A DNA stretch of 64,000 nt, from NCBI GenBank assembly GCA_017544525.1, contig JAFYEA010000018.1:1-64000 (forward strand), in the 5' to 3' direction. This document shows positions 41,526 to 49,865 of this stretch, piece after piece. How positions within the stretch are numbered: the stretch's first letter is position 1; every line of letters begins with the position of its first letter. The notes beneath the pieces are model-generated. The model worked only from the letters and a program-made list of their open reading frames with translations. It was not told where the DNA came from and ran no database searches. The DNA comes from Bacilli bacterium (GTDB taxonomy: Bacteria; Bacillota_I; Bacilli_A; RF39; UBA660). The position numbers and the translations under genes are program-made.

Positions 41526-42620
41526 ATGGAAAATATTATATTAACAGGTGATAGACCAACTGGTAGACTACATTTGGGCCATTATGTTGGATCACTTAAA
41601 AGAAGAGTTGAACTTCAAAATAAAGGAGACTATAAAGAATTAATTATATTAATAGCTGATGCTCAAGCATTAACTGATAATGCAGGAAATCCACAAAAAG
41701 TAAGAGATAACATTATTGAAGTAATGTTAGATTATTTGGCAGTAGGATTAGATCCTAAAAAGACTACTTTTTGTATTCAATCTGAAATACCGGCGTTACC
41801 AGAATTAACACAATATTATATGAATCTTGTATCTTTACCAAGAGTTCTTAGAAATCCTACTGTTAAAAGTGAAATTAAATTAAGAGAATTTAGCGAAAAT
41901 GATGAAGCAGGAGTACCTATTGGATTTGTTAATTATCCAATTAGTCAAGCAGCTGATATTACTGCATTTAAAGCTAATTTAATACCTGTTGGTGATGATC
42001 AAGAACCAATGATTGAACAAACTAGAGAAATAGTAAGAAGTTTTAATAGAATATATAATACTAACACCTTAGTAGAATGCAAATCTATTTTACCTGAAAA
42101 TGAAGTTTGTTTAAGATTACCTGGTACTGATGGTGATGCTAAGATGAGTAAATCTTTAGGCAATTGTATTTACTTATCTGATGAAAGTGATGTAATTAAG
42201 AAAAAAGTGAATAGTATTGCTAGTTTTCCTAGAGAAATACAAGAACCTGGAATTCTTGAAAACAATATTATGTTTATATATTTAAGTGCTTTTTGTAAGG
42301 ATAGTCATTTTAAAAAATATTATCCCGAATTTAATAATCTAAAGGAATTAGAAGAAGCTTATCAAAAGGGCGGTATTGGAGATGGAAGAATAAAGAAATT
42401 CCTATATGAAGTAATAAATGAAGAAATAACTCCTATTAGAGAAAGAAGAAAAGAGTTATCTAAGAATATTAAATATATAATTAATGTATTAAAAGATGGT
42501 ACTAGACACGCTAATGAACTTGCCAATAAAACATTAGATGAAGTAAAACATGATATGGGAATTGACTATTTTAGTGGCGTAGAGTTTGAAAAAGAACAAA
42601 TAAAAAAATATAATAATTAA
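41526..42620 (+). CDS. trpS: Tryptophanyl-tRNA synthetase
   Basis: 364 aa class I synthetase. ILTGDRPTGRLHLGHYVGSL has the HLGH form of HIGH (residues 16-19); DAKMSKSLGNCIYLSD is the KMSKS loop (around 200). Substrate pocket segment PISQAADITAF and PVGDDQEPMIE match the family. Shine-Dalgarno AAAGGAG. Controlled by the T-box upstream. Confidence 0.96.
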   Translation: MENIILTGDRPTGRLHLGHYVGSLKRRVELQNKGDYKELIILIADAQALTDNAGNPQKVRDNIIEVMLDYLAVGLDPKKTTFCIQSEIPALPELTQYYMNLVSLPRVLRNPTVKSEIKLREFSENDEAGVPIGFVNYPISQAADITAFKANLIPVGDDQEPMIEQTREIVRSFNRIYNTNTLVECKSILPENEVCLRLPGTDGDAKMSKSLGNCIYLSDESDVIKKKVNSIASFPREIQEPGILENNIMFIYLSAFCKDSHFKKYYPEFNNLKELEEAYQKGGIGDGRIKKFLYEVINEEITPIRERRKELSKNIKYIINVLKDGTRHANELANKTLDEVKHDMGIDYFSGVEFEKEQIKKYNN

Positions 42621-42632
42621 TTCAAAAAAGTG

Positions 42633-42661
42633 TTGACATTTACCCAAAATAGGAGTAAATT
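42633..42661 (+). promoter_or_regulatory. Promoter of the small-ORF unit upstream of rel
   Basis: TTGACA (42633-42638), 17 bases, TAAATT (42656-42661). Confidence 0.65.
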
Positions 42662-42688
42662 GGTTTTATTATTTATTTTGGAGGGTAT

Positions 42689-42757
42689 ATGGCAAAGTTA
42701 AGAAATAAATATTATATAAAACACATAACTAACTTTGTTTGTATGTCTAAAATATAA
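42689..42757 (+). CDS. Possible small protein or leader peptide, 22 codons
   Basis: Begins MAKLRNKYYIKH and ends CMSKI; basic, with Tyr, Lys, Asn and one His. TTTTGGAGGG lies just before the ATG (42689), and a consensus promoter starts 56 bases upstream. Directly followed by a strong hairpin. It is either a tiny stand-alone gene or a leader controlling rel. Confidence 0.5.
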   Translation: MAKLRNKYYIKHITNFVCMSKI

Positions 42758-42762
42758 AAATG

Positions 42763-42800
42763 ACGTCTTTAAAGTGTTACTTTAAAGGCGTTTTAATTTA
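42763..42800 (+). terminator. Terminator or attenuator between the small ORF and rel
   Basis: 13-bp stem ACGTCTTTAAAGT (42763-42775), loop GTT, ACTTTAAAGGCGT (42779-42791, one G-U pair), then TTTAATTTA, an imperfect T-run. No promoter fits between it and rel. Confidence 0.65.
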
Positions 42801-42813
42801 GGAGAGTGAGAGT

Positions 42814-44259
42814 ATGAATATTTTTACTTTAGAACAATTAATTGATAATGTAAAAGAATATAATCCTGATGCTGTTGAAAATGTTAAGAAAGCATATTAT
42901 TATGCAGAACAATATCACAGAGGACAAAAAAGAGAAAGTGGAGAAGATTATATTGTTCACCCCTTAAATGTTTGCTATATTCTATCGGAAATGCATGCTG
43001 ATGAAGATACTCTATGCGCTGGACTTTTACATGATGTTATTGAAGATACCCCATGCACTAAAGAAGACATTGCCCATGAATTTAATTCTACAGTGGCTAG
43101 ATTAGTTGATGGGGTTACTAAAATAAGTAAATTAAACTTTTCTTCTAAAGAAGATGAAAACTGTGCTAATACGAGAAAACTAATTAATGGTTTTACTGAA
43201 GACGTAAGGGTTATTCTTATAAAAATAGCTGATAGACTTAATAATATGAGAACACTTGAATATAAGAAAAGTGAATTTAAGAAAAAGGAAAATGCATTAG
43301 AAACTATGGAGATATATGTTCCTTTCTCATATAATTTAGGACTTTATAGAATAAAAAGTGAGTTAGAAGACTTATCATTTAAATATTTAAAACCTAATCT
43401 TTATGAAGACCTTCTTGCAAAAAAAGAAATTATTGATAGAGAAAGTCAAGATATGTTGCTTGAAATGAAATATAAAATATCATCTATATTAAAATCTGAA
43501 AATATACCTAATGAGATAAAAATTAGAACTAAGAATATTTATGGTATTTATAAAAGATTACAAGAAGGATATAAATTATCAACTATACATGATTTAAGAT
43601 CACTAAAAATTATGGTTGATAGTGTATATGATTGCTATATTGGATTATGCTTAGTTCATAGGACATATAAACCTATAAATGCTAAATTTAAAGATTATAT
43701 ATGTAATCCTAAAACGAATATGTATAGTTCATTACACACAACTGTATTTGCTAATGATAATAAACTAGTTCAAATGCAAATCAGAACATTTGATATGGAT
43801 AAAGTAGCATCATTCGGATTACCTGCTTTATGGGATATTGAAAAAGGAAATGCAAGAATTGAGATGCAAAGAGAGTTAAGAAATAAATATCAGTTTTATA
43901 AATCATTAGTTGAAATTGATAAAGCATTTGAAGATAACAAAGAGTTTGTTGAAGAAGTTAAAAAGAGTTTATCTGAAAAAGTATATATTCATTTATCTAA
44001 TGGTGATAGAGTAGAATTACCCAAGGGTTCAACAATTACTGATTTAGCATATATTTTAGGACAAGAAACTTTTAATAATTTATCAGGAGCAGTTGTTAAT
44101 AATGAAAATGTTGCCTTGGATTATATATTACAAAATAAAGATAGAGTTTATTTATTAACCGATATTATGTCATATGGACCTAAAAAAGGTATCGAAGAAA
44201 ATGCTCATATGCAAATAGTTAGAAAGAAAATAATAGAACAAAAAAATGATTGGAGTTAA
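42814..44259 (+). CDS. rel: RelA/SpoT family (p)ppGpp protein, short form
   Basis: 481 aa, against about 730 for full Rel. HD hydrolase domain complete: HPLNV with His49, LLHDVIEDT with His73-Asp74, IADRLNNMRTL with Asp140 and Asn144. The synthetase domain is present (HDLRSLKIM, FKDYICNPKTNMYSSLHTT), but the catalytic Glu of the ExQIRT motif is Gln320 (VQMQIRT). The AAHW motif reads PALW. A TGS domain (about 390-453) follows and the protein stops there: no ZBD/CC or ACT domain. This suggests a hydrolase-biased enzyme with reduced or no synthesis. Confidence 0.9.
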   Translation: MNIFTLEQLIDNVKEYNPDAVENVKKAYYYAEQYHRGQKRESGEDYIVHPLNVCYILSEMHADEDTLCAGLLHDVIEDTPCTKEDIAHEFNSTVARLVDGVTKISKLNFSSKEDENCANTRKLINGFTEDVRVILIKIADRLNNMRTLEYKKSEFKKKENALETMEIYVPFSYNLGLYRIKSELEDLSFKYLKPNLYEDLLAKKEIIDRESQDMLLEMKYKISSILKSENIPNEIKIRTKNIYGIYKRLQEGYKLSTIHDLRSLKIMVDSVYDCYIGLCLVHRTYKPINAKFKDYICNPKTNMYSSLHTTVFANDNKLVQMQIRTFDMDKVASFGLPALWDIEKGNARIEMQRELRNKYQFYKSLVEIDKAFEDNKEFVEEVKKSLSEKVYIHLSNGDRVELPKGSTITDLAYILGQETFNNLSGAVVNNENVALDYILQNKDRVYLLTDIMSYGPKKGIEENAHMQIVRKKIIEQKNDWS

Positions 44260-44272
44260 TACCAATCATTTT
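44244..44272. terminator. Bidirectional terminator between rel and the XRE gene
   Basis: AAATGATTGG (44244-44253), 8-base loop, CCAATCATTT (44262-44271). Both stop codons lie inside it. Confidence 0.8.
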
Positions 44273-44543
44273 TATTTAATTTATTCTTTTTAACTTTTTC
44301 AATTTTAATAGTATATCCTAGAGGGCCTAATATTTGAAGTAAATTCTTAACCGTTGGAGAATGCATACCAGCTTCTATTCTAGATATCTTAACTCTATTT
44401 ACCTTTGAATATAAAGCTAGTAATTCTTGTGTCAAATTATTTTCCTTTCTAAAAGAAATGAAATCATTAATGAATTCTTGTTCTAATTCTTCAGGTGTTT
44501 TATCAGTAGCAATATAATTTATATACTCATACATCTTTTTCAT
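44256..44543 (-). CDS. XRE-type helix-turn-helix protein (HigA-like)
   Basis: 95 aa. Helical N-terminus with TPEELEQEFINDFISFRKE, then an HTH (LTQELLALYSKVNRVKISRIEAG, about 40-62), SPTVKNLLQILGPLGYTIKI. It resembles antitoxin-type or phage-repressor XRE proteins; no toxin gene is adjacent. The start ATG 44543 lies about 6 bases after a -10 box, so the mRNA is probably leaderless; ATG 44534 is an alternative. Confidence 0.75.
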   Translation of the reverse strand: MKKMYEYINYIATDKTPEELEQEFINDFISFRKENNLTQELLALYSKVNRVKISRIEAGMHSPTVKNLLQILGPLGYTIKIEKVKKNKLNKNDWY

Positions 44544-44549
44544 AATTCT

Positions 44550-44577
44550 ATTGTAACACATTTGATACCAAAGTCAA
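44550..44577 (-). promoter_or_regulatory. Promoter giving a leaderless XRE mRNA
   Basis: Minus strand TTGACT (44577-44572), 16 bases, TACAAT (44555-44550); the start codon follows 6 bases later. Confidence 0.6.
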
Positions 44578-44659
44578 ATAATATATTAAAATTATATTTT
44601 GTTTATGCTATAATTGTTTTATAAATATAATAGATGCAATTGAAATGGAGAAGAGAATT

Positions 44660-45898
44660 ATGAAAGATGTAAATATTCTAATAAATGCAGGTGTTAATGT
44701 ACAAGCAAGTTTAGAATTGCTTGGCGATATGGAGATGTATGATGAAACACTATCTGATTTTTTAGATATGGTTGATGAAAAAAAGAGCAAGTTGGAAAAG
44801 TTTTTAGCTGATAACGATATGCCAAATTACGCTATTGAAATTCATGCTTTAAAAAGTGATGCTAGATATTTAGGTTTCTTAGAATTAGGAGACTTAGCAT
44901 ATGATTCAGAGATGAAAAGTAAAGCAGGTGATTCAGCAGGAGTTAATGCAAATCATCCTACTATAATGGAAAAATTACAAAATATGATAAGTATAGCTAG
45001 CACTTATTTAGGAAGAGCAACTGCAGCACCAGCTGAGGCACCAGCTCAAGTAGCAGCGCAACCAGAAGCAACGGTTGCACCACAACCTGTTATTCAACCA
45101 CAAATGCAACAACCAATGAGTCAACCTCAACAAATAGTTCAACCACAACAGATGCCTGCTCAACAAATAGTTCAACCACAAATGCAACAACCAATGACTC
45201 AACCAATGGCACAGGGATATGCAATGCCACAACAACCAATGATGCAATCACAAATGCAACAAATGACAACTCCAAATATGATGAATCAAGGTTATATGTC
45301 TCAACCACAGCTGCAACAACCAATGGCACAAGGATATGGTATGCCAGTGACTCAACCAGTTCAAACTGAAGCAATATATGATTTAGCAACTGGAACTATT
45401 CAACAACAACCAGTTAGTAATCCTGTTATGCAACAACCAATGGATCCAATGAGTCAAGCATTATATAATCAACAGCAAACTGCTCAACATCAAATGCCAA
45501 CAAATCTTATGCCAAAAGCTGGAACTATTCTTGTAGTCGATGATTCTAACTTAGTAGCAAATTTTGTTAAGAAAATATTTGATGCAAGATATGATGTTGT
45601 AATTGCTAATGATGGAGCTAAAGCTATAGAATTATGTGCTGATGATGCATTTAGATCAAAAATAAAGGCTTGTTTATTAGATCTAAACATGCCAAATGTT
45701 GATGGATATCAAGTATTAGAAGATTTTTATGGTAAAGGATACTTTGTAAAAATGCCTATTGCAGTTATTAGTGGAGTGGAAGATATGGAATCTATTGATA
45801 AAGTTAATAAGTATCCTATTATTGATATTCTTGCTAAACCATTTAATGAAAGAGATGTACAAAGAGTAGTAGAAAAATGTTTAGCTGCTTATTTCTAG
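44660..45898 (+). CDS. Hpt - Gln/Met/Pro-rich linker - response regulator receiver protein
   Basis: 412 aa. N-terminal histidine phosphotransfer-type helical domain (about 1-120) with IHALKSDARYLG, where His62 is the likely phospho-accepting residue. A low-complexity linker (about 125-285) is made of repeats such as QPQMQQPM and PMAQGYAM. A receiver domain (about 290-412) has ILVVDDSN, the phosphorylation site in LLDLNMPNVDG, and LAKPFNERD with the conserved Lys. No kinase or output domain. Start ATG 44660 with GGAG 9 bases upstream. No partner kinase in the window. Confidence 0.8.
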   Translation: MKDVNILINAGVNVQASLELLGDMEMYDETLSDFLDMVDEKKSKLEKFLADNDMPNYAIEIHALKSDARYLGFLELGDLAYDSEMKSKAGDSAGVNANHPTIMEKLQNMISIASTYLGRATAAPAEAPAQVAAQPEATVAPQPVIQPQMQQPMSQPQQIVQPQQMPAQQIVQPQMQQPMTQPMAQGYAMPQQPMMQSQMQQMTTPNMMNQGYMSQPQLQQPMAQGYGMPVTQPVQTEAIYDLATGTIQQQPVSNPVMQQPMDPMSQALYNQQQTAQHQMPTNLMPKAGTILVVDDSNLVANFVKKIFDARYDVVIANDGAKAIELCADDAFRSKIKACLLDLNMPNVDGYQVLEDFYGKGYFVKMPIAVISGVEDMESIDKVNKYPIIDILAKPFNERDVQRVVEKCLAAYF

Positions 45899-45923
45899 GA
45901 GTTTAATAAACTCCTTTTTTTAT
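45897..45923 (+). terminator. Terminator
   Basis: AGGAGTT, loop TAATA, AACTCCT, T7; includes the stop codon. Confidence 0.85.
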
Positions 45924-45967
45924 GAATAAAAAAAATAATTAATAATATAATGTATTAGAGGTGAAAC

Positions 45968-46453
45968 ATGAACAAACAAAATTTATGGTTTTTGACTTTG
46001 TTTTCTTTAATACTTATATTGGGAGTATATTACATTACATTACCAAGTGATATTTTTAAAAGAGAAAGTACTGAGCAAGTATCTAAAGATGTAGATGTTA
46101 GTGTAAGTGAAAATAATAAATTAATAGCAAGAAGAGTAGAAAGAGATGAAAAGATAACAACTGTTATGAGTGAATTGAAGGATAAGATTATTTCTTCTAA
46201 TACACCTGAAGAAAAGAATAGTGCTTTTGAAGAATTGCAGGTATTAAATTTATCTAAAGGAAAAGAAACATATTTAGAAGATAAAATAAATGAAGTGTTT
46301 AAGATAAATTCTTTTGTTGAAATTAATGGTGACAATATATCTGTTACTGTTGCATCTAAAGAACATAATAGTAGCGTTGCTAATGATTTAATGAGATGCG
46401 TTCAAGAAGAATTCACCGAAGAAAAAAACATTACTATAAAATTTGAATCATAA
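45968..46453 (+). CDS. spoIIIAH: SpoIIIAH-like protein
   Basis: 161 aa. One N-terminal membrane helix (WFLTLFSLILILGVYYI, about 7-23), then a Ser/Val/Glu-rich stalk and a small alpha/beta domain (about 55-161) of the YscJ/SpoIIIAH type: RRVERDEKITTVMSELKDKI, EEKNSAFEELQVL, then a closing beta part. In spore formers it bridges mother cell and forespore with SpoIIQ. The other spoIIIA genes are not beside it. Assigned by length, topology and neighbourhood (gerE, gerM), with moderate sequence support. Confidence 0.7.
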   Translation: MNKQNLWFLTLFSLILILGVYYITLPSDIFKRESTEQVSKDVDVSVSENNKLIARRVERDEKITTVMSELKDKIISSNTPEEKNSAFEELQVLNLSKGKETYLEDKINEVFKINSFVEINGDNISVTVASKEHNSSVANDLMRCVQEEFTEEKNITIKFES

Positions 46454-46519
46454 TGGGCCAATTTAATCACAATTTTTAAATTTATATCATAAACTACTTT
46501 AGAAATGGAGAAGGAGTTT

Positions 46520-46726
46520 ATGACAGGAAATATTTTAACAAAAAGAGAAAAAGATGTATTTTTACTTCTTATTCAAAATAAAACTACAAAAGAAATAGCG
46601 GAGCAATTAAATATTAGTGAGAAAACAGTTAGAAATCATGTATCAAATGCAATGCAAAAACTAGGATGTAAAGGAAGAGCTGGAGCAGTAATTGAATTAT
46701 TAAAGTTAGGTGAAATATCTTTATAA
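46520..46726 (+). CDS. gerE: GerE-type LuxR-family regulator
   Basis: 68 aa consisting of just a LuxR/GerE helix-turn-helix: LTKREKDVFLLLIQNKTTKEIAEQLNISEKTVRNHVSNAMQKLGCKGRAGAVIELLKLG split across the protein. The close likeness to Bacillus GerE, the last mother-cell regulator of sporulation, extends over nearly the whole length. Start ATG 46520 follows GGAGAAGGAG; an alternative ATG at 46505 (73 aa) lacks a Shine-Dalgarno, but its extra residues MEKEF resemble the GerE N-terminus, so it remains possible. Confidence 0.85.
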   Translation: MTGNILTKREKDVFLLLIQNKTTKEIAEQLNISEKTVRNHVSNAMQKLGCKGRAGAVIELLKLGEISL

Positions 46727-46748
46727 AAATGACTTGTGTCATTTTTTT
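46725..46748 (+). terminator. Terminator after gerE
   Basis: AAAAATGAC, TTGT, GTCATTTTT, T-run. Confidence 0.85.
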
Positions 46749-46769
46749 ATTTTGACAGCATATTATTAA

Positions 46770-47669
46770 ATGATAATTATGATAAAAAAATTTCTAGTTA
46801 ATAAAATTGCAGTTACAACATTATGTTTAATCTTGTTGTTATTATTCTATTTTTTGCCAACACAGGAAACGATTGATATTGAAACAATAAATAATAGTGA
46901 ATTAAAAAAAGAAAATAATATTTATTTATTAGATGAAGATAATTATGTTTCTAAAGTAACTCTTTATTTTAATTCTAATTCTTTAGAAGATGAGGTAAGA
47001 AAAAGAGTTGATTATTTAATAGAAGGATGTGTTGAATTAAACAATTTTTATCCGCTTATACCTAAAAACACTAAATTAAATAGCATAAAAATAGATAAAG
47101 AGAGTGTTTATTTAGATTTTAATGATGAATTAAAAAAAGTTAATAATTCTTTGGAAGAAAAAATGATTGAAAGTATTGTATTTACTATTACTGAGATTAA
47201 TGGCATCAATAATATATATATTAGTGTTAATAATAAAGAATATAAGATAGATAAATATAATTATCCATTAACTAGGAATATAGGTATAAATAAAAAATAT
47301 GATTTGAACAGTTTTGATAACATTAATAAAACCACTGTGTTTTTTATGAAAGATATAGATGATTTAGAATACTTGGTGCCTGTAACTAATATAGTGAACA
47401 GTGAAGAAGATAGTATAGAAATAATAATAAAAGAATTAAAAAGTTCGATTAATTCTCAGGATAATTTAAAGAGTTATTTTGATGATAATATTAAATTATT
47501 AAAATATAGTATTGATAATAAAAAAATGATATTAGTTTTTAATGATAGTAATAATATAAGTGAAAAAGTAGAAACAATACTAGCAAATTCTATTTTTGAA
47601 AACTATGATGTTAATGAAATAGAAATAAGCTTTAATGACAAAAATGAATCTAAAACTATTAAAAGATAA
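46770..47669 (+). CDS. gerM: GerM-like sporulation protein
   Basis: 299 aa. N-terminal membrane helix or lipoprotein-like anchor (about 9-28, AVTTLCLILLLLFYFLP), then two copies of the GerMN fold: first about 50-155 (VTLYFNSNSLEDEVRKRV, LIEGCVEL, VYLDFNDELKKV), second about 185-290 (VFFMKDI, IVNSEEDSIEIIIKELK, KMILVFNDSN). GerM is a forespore-engulfment lipoprotein in Bacillus. No Shine-Dalgarno precedes either ATG 46770 or ATG 46779, so the start is uncertain. The gerE-gerM adjacency fits known spore-former gene order. Confidence 0.8.
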   Translation: MIIMIKKFLVNKIAVTTLCLILLLLFYFLPTQETIDIETINNSELKKENNIYLLDEDNYVSKVTLYFNSNSLEDEVRKRVDYLIEGCVELNNFYPLIPKNTKLNSIKIDKESVYLDFNDELKKVNNSLEEKMIESIVFTITEINGINNIYISVNNKEYKIDKYNYPLTRNIGINKKYDLNSFDNINKTTVFFMKDIDDLEYLVPVTNIVNSEEDSIEIIIKELKSSINSQDNLKSYFDDNIKLLKYSIDNKKMILVFNDSNNISEKVETILANSIFENYDVNEIEISFNDKNESKTIKR

Positions 47670-47672
47670 ATC

Positions 47673-47701
47673 TTGATTTTTATTATTAATAGTAATATAA
47701 T
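47673..47701 (+). promoter_or_regulatory. Promoter of the aspS T-box transcript
   Basis: TTGATT (47673-47678), 17 bases, TATAAT (47696-47701). Confidence 0.7.
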
Positions 47702-47707
47702 TTGTTT

Positions 47708-47930
47708 ATAAACGTTGATTGGAAAAGTATATTTAATAATTATTTTAGAGAGTTAACATTTGGTGAAAGTTAATATAAGTATTAAATAGAAAGACACCAT
47801 GAGTGCTTAAAGAAGTTTAGTAGACTAAGCCGGTTAATACCGTTATTTATAAAGAGAGACTTTAGTTAGTAATTAAGGTGGTACCGCGGATTTAACAGTG
47901 ATTCGTCCTTTGGATAATCGCTGTTTTTAT
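47708..47930 (+). promoter_or_regulatory. T-box riboswitch, aspartate-specific
   Basis: Stem I with AGAGAG and an apical hairpin GTTAACATTTGGTGAAAGTTAAT (GGTG loop); specifier GAC (47793-47795) in the context GAAA-GAC-ACC. Consensus T-box AAGGTGGTACCGCGG at 47875-47889, then terminator AACAGTGATT (47894-47903) / AATCGCTGTT (47916-47925) with a T5 run. The bulge reads TGGT, implying G-U pairing if tRNA-Asp has the usual G73. Confidence 0.92.
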
Positions 47931-47946
47931 TTTGAAGGAGGAAAAT

Positions 47947-49686
47947 ATGAAAGGAAATATTTACAGAAATGTCTACTGTGGGAATGTAGATAAAAGTTAT
48001 GTTGGAAAAACTGTAAGATTAGCAGGTTGGGTAAACTCAATTAGAAATTTAGGAGGACTTCTATTCGTCACTTTAAGAGATGAAAGTGGAATAGTACAAT
48101 TAATAAGTGAAGATGCTGATAAATATATTAATGTTACTAGAGAGAGTACTGTAACAGTAGAAGGTGTTGTTCAAAATAGAACTCCAGATATGGTAAATAA
48201 AAATATGAAAACTGGAGAAGTAGAGGTAAAAATAAATTCTTTAGAAGTATTAGGTGAATGTCAAAATGTATTACCATTTGAAATATCTAGAAGTAAAGAA
48301 TCTACTGAAGATACAAGACTTAAATATAGATATTTAGATTTAAGAAATGAGAGTGTACATGATAATATATTGTTTAGAAGTAAAGTAATTGATTTTATTA
48401 GACAAACAATGAAGAGTATGGATTTTGTAGAAATACAAACACCAATTATTACAGCAACTAGTCCTGAAGGAGCAAGAGACTTCATAGTACCATCAAGAAA
48501 GTTTAAAGGAAAATTCTATGCATTACCTCAAGCACCTCAAATTTTTAAACAATTATTAATGGTATCTGGATTTAATAAATATTTTCAAATTGCACCTTGT
48601 TTTAGAGATGAAGATCCAAGAAGTGATAGATTATATGGAGAATTTTATCAGTTAGACTTTGAAATGAGTTTTGTTACTGAAGAAGATGTATATGATGTAG
48701 GGCAAAAAGTATTCTATGATGTATTTACTAAATTTGGTAATAAAAAAGTAAGTCCAATTCCATTTAAAAGAATTCCATATACAGAAGCAATGCTTAAATA
48801 TGGTAGTGATAAACCAGATTTAAGAAATCCATTAATAATTGAAGAATTAACTGATATATTATCTAAAACTGATTTTGAACCATTTAAAAATACAATTATT
48901 AGAGGTATTAAAGTTGATAGTATTGATAAATCTAATTCATGGTTTAAGTCTATGGAAGAATATGTTAAGTCAATAGGTGGAGTTTTAGGATATATTAAAG
49001 TAAATGAAGACATGACATTTAAGTCTACACTAGATAAATTTATGAATGATGAAATAAGGGAAGAATTAAAGAGTAGATTAAATCTTAAGAGTGGAAATGT
49101 TATATTCATAATTGCCGACAAAAAGAAATGTGCTAAGATAATTGGTCAATTAAGAAACAAATTAGGACAAGAATTAGATTTAATTGATAAAGATAAATTT
49201 GAATTCTGTATTGTTAATGACTTTCCATTCTATGAAGAAAATGAAGAAGAGGGTGGTATTGAATTTTCACACAACCCATTCTCAATGCCTCAAGGTGGAT
49301 TAGAAGCATTAAATACTATGAATCCTTTAGATATTAAGGCATATCAGTATGACTTTGTATGTAATGGATATGAAATGGCTAGTGGTGGAGTAAGAAATCA
49401 TAGTACTGAAATTCTTAAGAAAGCATTTGAACTTGCTGGTTATAATGAAGAAGTTGTTAAATCTAAATTCCCATCTTTGTATGAAGCATTTAAATATGGA
49501 GCACCTCCTCATGCTGGCATGGCGCCAGGTATTGATAGAATCCTAATGCTTTTAAAAGATGAAGAAAATATTAGAGAAGTAGTACCATTCCCATTAGGTG
49601 CTAATGGAGCAGATGCTATGATGGGATGTCCTGGAGAAGTTTTTGAAAAGCAATTAAGAGAAACTCATATAAAAATTAGAGATTAA
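47947..49686 (+). CDS. aspS: Aspartyl-tRNA synthetase
   Basis: 579 aa bacterial-type class II synthetase: OB-fold anticodon domain (1-105, VRLAGWVNSIRNLGGLLFVTLRD), motif 2 CFRDEDPRSDR, the bacterial GAD insertion (about 285-410), and motif 3 GMAPGIDRILMLL near the C-terminus. Start ATG 47947 after GAAGGAGG. Expression governed by the T-box upstream. Confidence 0.97.
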   Translation: MKGNIYRNVYCGNVDKSYVGKTVRLAGWVNSIRNLGGLLFVTLRDESGIVQLISEDADKYINVTRESTVTVEGVVQNRTPDMVNKNMKTGEVEVKINSLEVLGECQNVLPFEISRSKESTEDTRLKYRYLDLRNESVHDNILFRSKVIDFIRQTMKSMDFVEIQTPIITATSPEGARDFIVPSRKFKGKFYALPQAPQIFKQLLMVSGFNKYFQIAPCFRDEDPRSDRLYGEFYQLDFEMSFVTEEDVYDVGQKVFYDVFTKFGNKKVSPIPFKRIPYTEAMLKYGSDKPDLRNPLIIEELTDILSKTDFEPFKNTIIRGIKVDSIDKSNSWFKSMEEYVKSIGGVLGYIKVNEDMTFKSTLDKFMNDEIREELKSRLNLKSGNVIFIIADKKKCAKIIGQLRNKLGQELDLIDKDKFEFCIVNDFPFYEENEEEGGIEFSHNPFSMPQGGLEALNTMNPLDIKAYQYDFVCNGYEMASGGVRNHSTEILKKAFELAGYNEEVVKSKFPSLYEAFKYGAPPHAGMAPGIDRILMLLKDEENIREVVPFPLGANGADAMMGCPGEVFEKQLRETHIKIRD

Positions 49687-49696
49687 ATAAAAATAC

Positions 49697-49725
49697 TTGC
49701 AAATTACTTAAAAGTATTGTATACT
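49697..49725 (+). promoter_or_regulatory. Promoter of tRNA-Arg
   Basis: TTGCAA (49697-49702), 17 bases, TATACT (49720-49725). Confidence 0.75.
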
Positions 49726-49744
49726 TTACTAGTAATTTCGAGTT

Positions 49745-49821
<77 letters not shown>

Positions 49822-49831
49822 CTTAGATAAT

Positions 49832-49856
49832 AAATACCTAGAAATAGGTATTTTTT
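49832..49856 (+). terminator. Terminator after tRNA-Arg
   Basis: AAATACCTA, loop GAAA, TAGGTATTT, T-run. Confidence 0.85.
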
Positions 49857-49865
49857 AATGCATTA

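Noticed and set aside
44256..44543. XRE protein as half of a toxin-antitoxin pair
   Set aside because: No small toxin-like gene lies on the same strand next to it; neighbours are rel and the Hpt-REC gene.
45120..45350. Short DNA repeats as a possible CRISPR array
   Set aside because: The repeats are in-frame Gln-Pro-Met codons of irregular length with no spacers; no cas genes in the window.
45008..45389. Minus-strand ORFs of 79 and 99 codons opposite the Gln/Met/Pro-rich linker
   Set aside because: Open only because of the low-complexity repeats on the plus strand; no Shine-Dalgarno, no promoter, Trp/His/Leu- and Val-rich nonsense composition.
46752..46779. TTGACA at 46752 as the gerM promoter
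   Set aside because: Any -10 at proper spacing (about 46774-46779) falls on the gerM start codons, so the transcript would lack the start.
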